Source: Branchinecta lynchi
Lineage: Eukaryota; Arthropoda; Branchiopoda; Anostraca; Branchinectidae
Assembly (NCBI GenBank): GCA_023053575.1
Contig: JAKZAP010000022.1
Coordinates: 18,414,489 to 18,478,488 of the forward strand
DNA length: 64,000 nucleotides
Direction of reading: 5' to 3'
The notes beneath the pieces were generated by a model. It saw nothing but the letters and a program-made list of their open reading frames with translations, was not told the origin of the DNA and made no database searches. This document shows positions 21,492 to 32,092 of this stretch, piece after piece (positions within the stretch are counted from its first letter, which is position 1; each line of letters opens with the position of its first letter). The position numbers and the translations under genes are program-made.

Positions 21492-21836
21492 TCAGTATTG
21501 CTTGTGCGAGTATATTCCCTGAGCACTGAGTGTCTTGTCTCTAGTACTATAAGCTCTGACCACCGCCTTAGGTATGATGCGAAATTCTTTCGGGTGCTTT
21601 AAAGGTTCACTGAAGAACTTATCCTTCCAGTCTCCCACCACGGGCATATAGTTGATGCATCCCAGTTCAAATTCACCGGAAGAAATAAACCACCCATCAG
21701 CTACTATGTACTTACACTTTCACCCATTGCGCGCAATCTTGACTAACTTTAAAAGTTTTCTTGCCAAATCTTCAAGATCTCCATGGGTTTCTACATGCCA
21801 TTTGTTTACATTAAAAGCTTTTAAAGTAGGACGATT
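21492..21836 (-). pseudogene. Degenerate coding fragment, unknown protein
   Basis: On the minus strand one frame is open for about 38 codons (NRPTLKAFNVNKWHVETHGD ... LLKLVKIARNG), hits a single TGA, then stays open for about 75 codons (KCKYIVADGWFISSGEFELG, later KEFRIIPKAVVRAYSTRDK) before a TGA at 21492-21494. Codon composition looks coding and the sequence has no repeats. I do not recognise the family. It could be a decayed transposon protein or an exon relic. Confidence 0.4.
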
Positions 21837-22179
21837 TCAAATTAGTCATTTAATACTTGTTGGGTTATTGAGGATGTGAAATGTCTTGGTTCTAACCCTG
21901 TTTGTATATGTGATAAACATTTTACTGTAACACTTCACGTTTGAGCGCTTGCGCACTTGTTCGGTTTTCGGGTAAGTCAGGACAATCTGCAGATACTTCC
22001 GTGGGCTTTAAGGTGGCCATAAAGCCAGTACGAACGTAAAAAATGGAAATGGTGGAAAATAATGGCCCCGTTTTGCATGCTTGTCATAGAGTAAGTGTTG
22101 GTCGATGCCTTATGAGGAAGGGATTTCCAGTTGAAGCTCAAGAATAATCTTAGGTCTACAACCAGAAAAGAAAGCTGTC

Positions 22180-22587
22180 AGGCGCATTGTCGCCGTTCCC
22201 CGAGAATTCCTCGGGGAATCGAAGGGAACGGCGAGAATAGAGGGAGTCAGTTCACGCGGACTTCGCGTACTAAACAGCGAGAACACCGTGAATGCTTCCA
22301 AAATGGATTTTGTTCGAAACAAAAATATTGCAGTTGACGAAATTAGTCTTGATCCACTTTATTTTTGGTTTTGTTTATTCTGATTGATTTAATTAATTTT
22401 ACATTGCACCAACACCAGCAAAAGTTGATGCCCCTCCGAATCTGACAGGTAGTCCTTTGTGATGATGATAATCGGCGCATTCCCCGTCCGTGGGGATTCG
22501 CGATGATACGGAGAGTGAGTCCCCGGGACAAACAAAATCGCGGGGACTCCTCAAGTGGAGTCCTCGGGGAACGGCGAGAATACGCCT
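22180..22587 (+). mobile_element. Inverted-repeat element, family M5, copy 2
   Basis: The left end AGGCGCATTGTCGCCGTTCC and right end (reverse) AGGCGTATTCTCGCCGTTCC match copy 1 at 10590-10996 along the whole length, including the GAGTCCCCGGGACAAACAAA box. No transposase. Confidence 0.75.
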
Positions 22588-22870
22588 TTCCTCATGGATA
22601 ATGGAAATGAAGGGTTTCTTGTCATTTGTTTGTCTATCTATGTTCAGTCTTGACGGGTTTGACGTGTGTGTCCGGCCTTTGCAATAAACCGTCGTTTCCA
22701 TGTACCGTGCGAGATATCTCTCTTAATTGGCTCAGAATAGAGGGAGCGATCGGTGTATTTTAAAACCGTCGTGGCAAATAACTAATTTCAGTTCATTTTT
22801 TACTGTTTAATTCAGCTTTCGCCATAAACTAACATACACACAACAAACAAAAAACATCAACACTATGGTA
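22588..22870. other. Non-coding stretch between an M5 element and a LINE
   Basis: No recognised feature. Confidence 0.3.
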
Positions 22871-25447
22871 CAACATCAATATATCTCCAGCAGATGCCTC
22901 CAGACTGGTAGGTTGTAGAAAATGGGGTTTGCTGCCAGGATGATCAGACAGCTCTCCGACCGCCATAACCTTACAACCAAAGATGACCGGGCTTTACGAG
23001 CAAGTTCAGCAAAACTGCAGCAATGGATCTGGAAAAATGCCTGACTTATGCTCTCTCGAGCCGGCAGACGAATCAGACGCCTAAATATTCTCTTGTCCAG
23101 ATTACAGTACGACCTGTTAGTACAATGATAACACAAAGCTAGCGCAAAAAACTGATAGCAATACGTCTTAAACAGCCTAATCTTAATTGCACTGTTTTCA
23201 AAACCAAATTTCCATATTAAAACGTTTCCTCTCTTACAAACACTGTGCGCAAGGTCACGGAGGTGAGTATCATCCTTCAAATTCTCATTGACGAAGAAAC
23301 CTAAATACCTACATTCAGTAACGTAGCAAACATTTCGGCCCGACAACACAACCTAGGTACAGAACAACCAATAGGTAGGAAAGCCATAGCCACAGTTTTC
23401 TTAGGATTAAACAGAATGTTATGCTCCTCTGCAAACGCATCACACACCCTCAGAAGCTTATTAAGACCAAACGCCGTAGGGGAAAGAACAACAAGATCGT
23501 CAGCGAAAGAAAATGGTTAAAGCAAACTCCACCAACAAAACAACCTGTATTTGAATCCTACAGTCTTTGAGAAAGTAAATCAACATAAACAGCATAAAGC
23601 AATGGCGATAGCACCCCTCCTTGCCGCAAACCATTAATCAACCCGAATGAACTACTTGTTTCACAACCCCATTTTACACAAAACCGCTGATTCTGGAACC
23701 AAAAAGCCAAAAGGCGAAGAAATTGCACCGGAACCTTTCTATCCTGCAAAATTTTTAAAATTTTACCATGGTTGACTCTGTCAAAAGCCTTAGTCGAATC
23801 GACGAAGTACGCAAATGCTGGTGTTGAGTAAAACCAGAAGTATTCAATCACGAACTTAAACAAAAAAATAGCAAAGTCTACTCCATGTGAAGACTTAAAC
23901 CCAAACTGAAGATCACTTGTTCGCAAACAACCAGACAATTTCATAAGCACACATTTTTCAAGCAATTTAGAAGTAACTGTAGCCAAAGCGATTGGTCTAT
24001 AGTTATCAGATTTTGAAGTATCGCAACCACGACCTTTCGGGATTGGCACGATACTAACATCCATAATCGATGAAGGCACAAAACCGTGCGTAATAAAAAG
24101 ATTGAAAAACGTTGCCAACAGACAGTACTTTTCATTTGCAGCAAATTTCAAATGTCTTGCCGAAATACCGTCCGCACCACCAGCTTTATTTACATTAAGA
24201 TCCTTTAACAAAAGGATCTTGTTAAAGCAAGATACTGCAGAAGCGTATTCTTGAGTCCCAGAATCCGTTGCTGGCTGTCCTGGCTGGGCCGCACATGAGG
24301 CTGACGCTGCCAATATGGTTGTCGTGGGGGAAGTTGCTCTTCTGCAATTTCTCTCCTTCAGTGAATTAGTGTTTTGTTCTTAATTTTGTTTTGTTTTGTT
24401 GGTGTTTGTAGTTGTATATGGCCCTTGTTGGCCGTCCATTTAGTTAAATAAATAAATAAATAAAACCTTAACTAGATCAGGGGTTATCTTATCAATCGGT
24501 TCCATTGAACTGAGACCTTCCACCCACGCACAGTCACTATCAACAGAACTAAATAATGATGAATATTTACATTTCCACAGTTCAGCTATATTCCAATCAC
24601 CAGCAACACTATCCAATGTCCCAACCACACCTTGCTTAGGGCAAAAATTACGACGGACCTGTCCCCAAAAATCTCTAGCGGACAAAAACGACTCAGCAAG
24701 TCTCTCTGCTCTTAAAAATCTCTCGTTTTTTCTACAATGCTTCAAACGTGTCTTGAAATTCACTCTCGCAGTTTTCATTACCTCATAAATTGGTCCGAAT
24801 AAAGGACGACAAGCCTGCACCCAAGTTAAGAATGCAATTCTAGACGACATGTAACTCCCGCGTAAATGCGCATTCCATCCAGGAATACAAGTAAAACCCT
24901 TCCGAGCACGAGAATCTTGCTTAGTCGGGATTGCCAAACGAGCCGCTAAAATAATTGCATTAATGAACGTAAGGTACAATCCAGCGATACTATGTCTGTG
25001 CTCTTCATCCTTGCAACATGAAGACTCACAGATAAAAGCATGACTAGTACGATCAACTTGTGCAAAAGCCGTTTTTGTAGACAGCAAATAATTAAGCAGG
25101 TTTTCTTGGGAAGCAGAGTCCCAATCAAGGCTATCTGTCTGGATAATATTGCATGAAGGGAAATTATTCGCGACTTCCAATTTTAAAATGAGCACTAAAG
25201 GTAAATGGTCTGGACCAAACTCATGAAGTATACTCATATTTTCAATCAGAGAATGGCAAGCAGATGACGTTAATATGTGGTCTAGCCATGACGTCGACCC
25301 ACAGTGAGACTCGCTAATATAAGTATATGAATTATTTGGCAGAAGCACAACATCCAAAATAGTCAGACTGTATGAAGCCGCAAACTCTGTTAGGTCATTG
25401 TAATAACTAGACGAAGATCCAACCTTAGAGTTACTTACACCCACACA
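22870..25447 (-). pseudogene. Degenerate LINE (EN C-terminus + reverse transcriptase), clade unassigned
   Basis: Minus-strand segments in order: 25444-24480 holds the endonuclease end (STSWLDHILTS and FGPDHLPLVL, i.e. the D/N-x-H box) and the linker. 24313-23558 holds RT motifs GGADGISARHLK, PIPKGRG, NYRPIAL, YFVDSTKAFDRVNH and GLRQGGVLSPLLYAVYVD. After a frameshift, FADDLVVLSP lies near 23496-23507. 23349-22876 holds the C-terminal region (YLGFFVNENL, IRLFKTYCYQ, RRLIRLPARES). Frameshifts around 23380-23558 and an insertion at 24326-24465 make it dead. The N-terminal half of EN is absent. Confidence 0.8.
24326..24470 (+). mobile_element. Short retroposon fragment inserted in the LINE
   Basis: Between the two LINE frames lies non-LINE sequence running TTTTGTTTTGTTTTGTTGG, then TGGCCCTTGTTGGCCGTCC, ending in (AAAT)5. 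The tail orientation is plus, opposite to the host LINE. This looks like the 3' end of a 5'-truncated retroposon; no clear target duplication was found. Confidence 0.45.
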
Positions 25448-25689
25448 CTAGGAATGCTTGCTAGAACCGTAAATACAGTGTCCGAGACTGGACGTAACCC
25501 TTGCATGGGTTTACTCCCTCCGGTAATAGCACTTTCTCGAGCGTATAACAGACGTATTCCCTGTTTTGGATTTTTCAAACTTCGTTGCTTCGCGATCGCT
25601 GGATTTCCGTCCATGCTGTCCTTTCCCAGTTACACGTTTGTATTGTTGGTTCTTTTAAAATTGATGTGGTAGTTGGGTGTATTCTTTCT

Positions 25690-25860
25690 ATTCAAATAAT
25701 GCATAAAATGGATGCGTCAGCTACGATGCTTTGGCAGCCTGACGAGGACCGTTGCCAATAAGGGCCGAAATATCACTTCCAAAGCATCGTAGCTGACGTA
25801 TCCGGTTTGTGCATTATTTGAATAAATGTTTCAGAGTCAGCTTGGGCTCAAGGAATATTT
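25690..25860 (+). mobile_element. Hairpin retroposon family M2, copy 2
   Basis: The arms GGATGCGTCAGCTACGATGC ... GCATCGTAGCTGACGTATCC enclose CAGCCTGACGAGGACC and GGGCCGAAATATC. The right end is GTCAGCTTGGGCTCAAGGAA-TATT. No clear target duplication was identified for this copy. Confidence 0.65.
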
Positions 25861-27015
25861 ATCTGCGAAGTATGGGATTCCTTCTGCTTAGAGTAGCTGT
25901 CGGAGTTTGAGCCGTTGGGTTCTAGCTGTGTTGGGATTGTGGCTGCATGGGAGAAGGATGGATCTAGCGTCTCGTCGCTTATCTTGCAAAATCAGCACGG
26001 CAGTGAACTTGTAGTACTGTCGGGCTGTGGTTGTTTATAGTGGGACCCCTGGGGGGTTTGAGTTTAGGTGTTTGTGGATTCTACGGAGAGGTATTTCCAG
26101 CAAGTGCTGCGAACATACTATCAGCATTTCCGGGCCTGGTTTTCTGCACTTATCATCAGTTGGAAAATCTCAAAATTTCCGTATGGCATTGGTGATGGTA
26201 CTGAAAGTCCTGGACGGAATTCCATTCCGCGAGGACCCGACTCTGATTTCTAATCCAAGGCTAAAAGATGTTCTGGTTTTGAAATACATGAGCAATGATT
26301 CTTCCTTACCGAGGTAAGCTAACATCAACACGTATTTTGTTTTGTCAGTTTCCGCCGGACGGATTTTTCCTATTCGCCCTTCCACCTAGTAGCGCAGTGG
26401 TTGTTAAATTTGTGGGAATTCCGGAATGTGATACTAGGTGGTGATACCAAACGAATTGCGTCAGTTGCGACGAAACTGTTGTTGCCAATCATTCAATTAC
26501 CATATGCCGTCAAACATGCTTAGCTTTGGCAAGCTAGTTTGCAGTTTCGACGTACAGTGCTAGCACATTGTAGGTTTGAAACAGTGGGATCAAGTAAGTT
26601 AGCACTTTTCTGGCTGGAGAAGAAACTCATAGGAAATGTAAGGGACGAGTTTGTATAGCATTTTGGTAATGAACCAGTCACGTCTGTAGCTTAGTTGGTA
26701 GGGTTCTCAAGTTCGCGAGAGGTCTTGCGTTTGAATTCCAGTTGATACGTAGGCCTCTTACATAAAATGTTTCGTGGTTTCGCCCCGACACTGTTTTTGT
26801 TTCTTTTCAATCTTTTCTTAAGACTCCTGGTTTACTGCCCTATGTTAAAAAGTCTGAAACTACCCCGTAAAGCATCTTTCTTGCATTACACGTGCGTCTT
26901 AATACCCAGTCATAGATCAACAAACCCCATTTTATTAGATTCTATCTTTGTTTGTCTCTTATAGCCGTGCTGGTTTTAAAGTCGAATCTGTATAAGTAAT
27001 AACGCATAATGAAAG
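25861..27015. other. Non-coding stretch, one tRNA-like remnant
   Basis: No splice-supported gene. A tRNA-like segment lies at 26683-26753. Confidence 0.35.
26683..26753 (+). repeat. tRNA-derived remnant (SINE head or tRNA pseudogene)
   Basis: It has TAGCTTAGTTGGTAGGG (box A-like) and, 33 nt on, GCGTTTGAATTCC (box B-like). A potential anticodon arm has an over-long loop. The acceptor arms do not pair and the box B is degraded, so this is not a functional tRNA. A tRNA-derived SINE head is the likeliest reading. Confidence 0.4.
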
Positions 27016-27558
27016 AACTAGAATAAAATTAAATTAAAAAGTTTTATTTGAAGTTGATTGGATTTCGGGTTTAGGGGTAAGAAGAGGTGCTGAATCCGTA
27101 CATGACAATCAGTTTCTTATCCGGACATATAGTTTGCCCGGAATGCGGCTGAAACCGGAAAATTTGTTATGAGGTAAATTTTTATTTGAAGTTGATTAGA
27201 TGTTCGATATAGGGGTAGGGAGATACGCTGAATTCGTTTTTGAGCCTAATATTTTCGACGGACAAGTAGTTCCGGAATTTCGCCGAAACCGGAAAAATGG
27301 CAGAAGTAAGGCAGGAAGTTTCGATCCGTTTCGTCAAAATAGATATAGCTTGTAGGGGTAAACGCACGTGCTGAATCCATATCTGAACTTGGTTTTCTCA
27401 GATGATTAGCTATTTGGACTTATTAATGTGTTTCTAAATTTTAATATTAAAAATGTTAAAGGAGTCTAGCGAAGACTGAATCTGGCGAAGACAAGACCCA
27501 ATTGTCTGGGTCAAAAATTGAACTGTTAGGATCCCATCGAAACCTTTGGTCTTGTTAA
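27016..27558 (+). mobile_element. Family P composite element, left-truncated copy
   Basis: Core units with GGAATGCGGCTGAAACCGG and GAATTTCGCCGAAACCGG lie near 27140 and 27280. They are followed by the AGACAAGACCCAATTGTCTG block and the right end TAGGATCCCATCGAAACC-TTTGGTCTTGTT. The left end is absent. Confidence 0.65.
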
Positions 27559-27912
27559 ATTGAAGTCTTGTTAGGACCTCTTTATTATTTAGGTATATGA
27601 AGCGAGTTAAAAGAGTTATTCATTTAAGTTATTTCAAGTGATGCCTTCGAAAGGTTTTAGTTGACACATTTTCTGTTCTTTTGCCTTTTACGGCTCCCCC
27701 TCGCCCCCGTTAACGGAACATCGATGTAAAACGTATTTTTAAACGACCATCCGATTTGCTTTACAGTCAAGAAAATGCAACTTACCCGACAAAATGGATT
27801 AGTCAAATTTACCGAGGCCAGATTGATCACAAGAACACGAGCTGCCGAGGGGTTGCTGCGTCCCTGGCACCTGCTGTACACCCTTTCCGAGCACTGGCCG
27901 AAACCAGCGGTA

Positions 27913-28271
27913 CCGCACTGTAAGAAGTTTCATAACAGACAACACAAAGGTGCGAGATTTTAACATGTAATCACATATAATCTGTTGTGATTTTGAAACG
28001 TTGTACACGAAATGTTTTAGCACTGCCAGGAAGATCCGGGATACCGCCGCAAAAGGATCGTCGGAATTGCCCGATATCATGGCGACAAAAAAAAGTCAGC
28101 CGATGCTTTTTTGGCGGTTTTCGGCTCGTCCTGGTAATGCTTGTTATGCATCACATTTCATGCATAATATTTGTCACGACAACAGATTACATCCCAATGT
28201 TGTCTCTTGAGTATTGTCTGTTGAGACCGCGCATCCTTGTGTTATGCGTTATGAAACTTCTGACAATGCGG
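27913..28271. repeat. Fold-back repeat of ~360 bp
   Basis: CCGCACTGTAAGAAGTTTCA-TAACAGACAACACAA at the left is matched in reverse at the right by CCGCATTGTCAGAAGTTTCA-TAACGCATAACACAA (arms of about 42 bp, roughly 85 percent paired). Only one copy is seen in the window; the frames inside are incidental. Confidence 0.5.
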
Positions 28272-29067
28272 CATCGTTGTCGGCCGCAAATTAGGTGATT
28301 CGTCTTTCTAAACACCCTTTAAATGTTCAAACACGTGGCAACCGGGCACTTTGTGCACTAAAATCAAGATTTGTCAACCCCTAGCGAGCTGCTCCTTCCG
28401 TTACAATCCTGTACCCTCAGTGCGATTAAGTGATACTCCCGGAAGCAGACCTTTGGTCGGTCCAGGGTTCTGTTCTTATCTCGGAAAAATAACTGATAAA
28501 TGCATTTTGGACTAGCTCGTGTTCTTAGTCTTACGTCAGCTCGCGTAAGTGATGATGCCAATGTTTCCTTGTATCCAAAGCGTTTTTCTGCGGCATATGT
28601 GTGTTCCACGAATTTCCAACTGTTTGTTACGGAAACAGAAGTGCGTGCGACTTGAAACTCGCGAAATGCCGTTCCGCCTGTTTTTTTTTTTTTACGTAGT
28701 TTTAACTGCCTATTGATGAAATTACAGCAGAGGTATGCTTATTTGAACATTTGTTGACTTTGAACTTTGTCATTTTACTTGCTGTGACGTTAACTGCCAA
28801 TTAGCTATGAATAGGTATTTTGGATCTCATTCTACCATTTAGCCCAAAACTGCACTGTTCACATTTAAGGAACTTTTCAAAAACGCATACCTCAACTGTA
28901 AATCCAGATAAAACCTCAGTAAACATAACGAAGATATAAAATGTAACATAACTTCGGGACATAAAATGGACAATCACCACGAAAGTTGTTAGTTGAAAGA
29001 TATAAAGAAATTGTTAGAAAAACCCTTTGGAAAAGTATTTCAACCCGTAGAGCCAGCGCTCGAAGCT
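28272..29067. other. Non-coding stretch, nothing recognised
   Basis: No supported frames; a T-run at 28680. Confidence 0.3.
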
Positions 29068-29441
29068 GATTAATATTCCTCGCCTCACCGCTTTACTACG
29101 CTCGCAAGCACGGTAAGCAAATAGTTACTATACTCTATATGATTAAGTCCAAAAAACTCCAGCTATCCTCAGGAAGAAGGAGTAAGCGTGTCCGTACCGC
29201 TCAAACTCAACGACTCAAGTCCTGTGTCAATCAATCGCCACGATCTTTTGCAGCAGCTGTGACACCACTTCTGCCTTTCTTCCGCTATATACCCGGCGAT
29301 TTTGCATCGGCAAGGAAAGATAGTCATCAAGAGTCTTAGTTACTATTTCGAAAAGGTTGGAGCGATCAGCGTAGGAACTTTTCGTGAGGTTGGAACGGAA
29401 ATAATAACTGATAGTTAATGTTGTTAGGAGGGTGGAATATG
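29068..29441. mobile_element. Inverted-repeat element related to 39194-39453, degraded
   Basis: It shares the words TACTACGCTCGCAAGCACGG, GTTACTATTTCGAAAAGG, AACTTTTCGTGAGGTTGGAA and GGAGGGTGGAA with the better-preserved copy at 39194-39453. The left terminus is poorly conserved. Confidence 0.5.
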
Positions 29442-29950
29442 CTCAATATATACATAGGTGAACAGAAAAGAAAAAGCATAAACTCTCATCGTCAAGGAGG
29501 TTCCCACTTTTTCTGCTGAAGAAATGTAATTAAACATATATCCTAGTAGGGATTTTATTAAACTTTGATGATGGTGATGATCATTGCGGGACTAAACCGG
29601 CTGGTGGCTCTGAGCTTGCAGAAATAGAATGATCAGTCAGTTTTGATTAGCTCGACACGGGAATAGAAAAAGATCACCAACAATACCATGACGTGGCTTA
29701 AACTTCTGGAAGTTTTGCCTTTTTCTTGTCATCTCTCAGTAAAACTTTGTAAAACAGAAATACCAAACCTTTGAACTAGTGCCAAACCAGAGTGTAGTTT
29801 AACCAGTTGAACGTTGACACCGAGGCTAAACTGGTCATCCGTCATGTAGCCAAAAGTTTCTTGAGTTCTGGAAACCTTTTTTTCTTCTAGTATTGTCGAA
29901 AGATCTGCGACCATTCTGGCAGTTTGAAAAAACCATCAGCGCTGAACCTA
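29442..29950. other. Region directly upstream of the transporter's first recognised exon
   Basis: No clear upstream exon or promoter motif can be assigned. An AG at 29968-29969 after CTTTTCA is a possible acceptor inside the open frame that follows. Confidence 0.3.
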
Positions 29951-29954
29951 GAAC

Positions 29955-31367
29955 TTGAAACTTTTCAAGGAGGAAACGACGAACTACAAAGTCCGATCTG
30001 TCCACAATTTAAGGCCTTCGACTCGCCATGTGGTTCCAGCAAGTGTGAAGGGAAAGCATTTGTATCGAAGAGGGAAGCAAAACCTTCTTTCCCGGGTATC
30101 CCCCCATGTTCCTCACGCAACAACCATTTTGTCAGCAAGAGAGGATCTTTCAGCTGTGGCTGCGCAGGCTTTAGATAGCACTGTAACGTGTGGTGGAGGT
30201 ACAGAGCTTAGTCCCCCTTTGACCGTTACTAGGCTGAATTTACAAGTGGTCTGTGATGCGCGTGCCTCCGTCATTGGTTTAGACCCAATGTGTGATCTGT
30301 GCTCGTCGCATGGTCACAGAAAAGTCGCTAGTGAAAAACGAGACTTACTGGACGGAATTTGTGAAGAGTGCAGTAGTGACGCGCTACCTCTTTCCCGCGT
30401 TACTTACACAAGTTGCGATTCAGAATGCACGATGGCCAAGGATAAAACAGTCGATTTAACGGGAGACACAGTGCCTTCGTCGACACCTAAGCGGACTTGT
30501 GAATTATTAAGCAGTGCTGTGTCCTCCCTCAGTGGGGAATCGCCGAAAGCTTGTAAAGTTTCTACCAGCATCACCAAAAATGTAGAATGTGACTCACAAG
30601 GCGCCTCTAGGCTCGGTCATGAATTGTGCAATAGTGAAACGGTCCCACTCGTACATGGCTCGCGCACAACTTGTGCACCGCGCAGCAGTTTCACAGATGC
30701 AGAATGTGACTTAATGGCCGCCTCTAAGGTAATTTGTGAATCCTCTCGTGCCCCAAGCACAATGTTCGAACCTCCACGCAGCAACTTCACAACTAACAAA
30801 TGTGATTCGCAGTATGTCTCTGTGCCTTCGCTAGAAACTAAACCGTTAAATGAGCAACGTGGGAAAGATGGCCCCCCTCCCGCCGCAAAGCCACCCCTGA
30901 AGGGAAAACTTTATGCATGCGGGTTATCTGCTGTCTCCCTACCCTCCCTTCGGGTTCAGAGGGGTTGTGGGTCATTCAAAGAAGGCAGCATGCCCCCTAC
31001 CCATAAACGTTCCTCTCTTAGAGTTATCTGTGATACTCACGCTTCTGTGCAAACTTTTGTAACTGTGGAAGAAATCGAAAAGTGCTTGAACAGTTCTACA
31101 GATGGCTCTGACAGTCAGTGTGGTGGTAACACAGATGGAATTAGATGGTGCAGAATGAAAATGTCAGCTCCAGGGTCGACATTAAGAATAATAGCTCTGT
31201 TTATGGCGTCGATGGCCATGTTCCTAACTTCATTTGGGATCGCCGTGTTTCCTCCTTTCTTTCCGAAGCTGGCGGCGTCGAAGAATGCGAGCACGTCGAT
31301 GTATGGATTTCTGCTGGGATTAGATTCCCTGGTAACCTTCATGGTTACTCCGCCAATAGCTAATAAT
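29955..31367 (+). CDS. MFS transporter (SLC18B1-like), exon 1 of six seen: N-terminal extension, TM1-TM2
   Basis: The frame is open from a stop at 29949 to a GTGAGT donor at 31368 (471 codons, phase 0). The first in-frame ATG is at 30288 (codon 112 counted from 29955). Either translation starts there, or an upstream exon joins, for example at the CTTTTCAAG acceptor near 29969. Codons 112-408 form a hydrophilic, Ser/Cys-rich region. It has CDLC and CEEC about 20 residues apart (a possible zinc site), repeated (E/K)CD(S/L) words at about 211, 250 and 283, and a duplicated 'L(Q/R)V(V/I)CD..ASV' at 96 and 356. Then TM1 (RIIALFMASMAMFLTSFGIA) and TM2 (YGFLLGLDSLVTFMVTPPIA). An extension this long is unusual for the family. 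Confidence 0.75.
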
Positions 31368-32092
31368 GTGAGTACCATCTGAAAACTAACAGGGTTACCT
31401 ACTAACAGTCCACCATTTCTATCTACCTGCAGTTGGAACTAGCCATTGCCAAACGCTGGCTAGGCTACGCTAATATTGGGGCATCCTAGCCCAGACACAT
31501 TGACTATTTTGGTGAATTTGAGAAGATAATCCGTTTACAGTTATTTTTCAAGAGGTTGGGGTGCCCGAGCCTCTGGCATAATCTAACGGGTGCCACGGAT
31601 TAATTTTTTAGCCTGGAAGTTTACCAAATGGTAGTCTGTCGTTTGCGTAAACTGTGCTTGAGTATGGCACTATCGTGCATGGCAATAACGATCGGTAGGC
31701 ACTGCATCTAGGATTACTGCCTAGCATAGTTGAGACTGATCAGGTTTATGTTCCAGCTGCCAAGATTTTCTCAAAAAGTTGTGCCAAATTTTCACCAAGT
31801 GTTGGATCAGATTGGGTTTGATATAAACACAATATCTGGCCAGGTTTGCTTAAAACATAAAGGTGTTTTCAACAGAAGAAGAAGAATCTAGCTGGGTATT
31901 ATACGATAATAGTAATGTATCTAACAATTTTTGTTTGAGTTAGTGAAGTTTGTTAGAATCTAGTACAACAAAAATCTCTAGGGTTTAGTCGAGTTATAGT
32001 AAACTTAAAATTCTTGTAGTAACCGTCTTGTAAAACTGACTGTCATTGTTCTCACTTTTCGTCCCCTCTAGCATTATTATTTTGTCGGTTTC
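31368..32092. other. Intron 1 start, no recognised feature
   Basis: Intronic AT-rich sequence before a LINE; the whole intron runs 31368-38182. Confidence 0.4.

Noticed and set aside
26683..26753. Functional tRNA gene
   Set aside because: Acceptor stem does not pair, anticodon loop is too long and box B is degraded; kept only as a tRNA-derived remnant.
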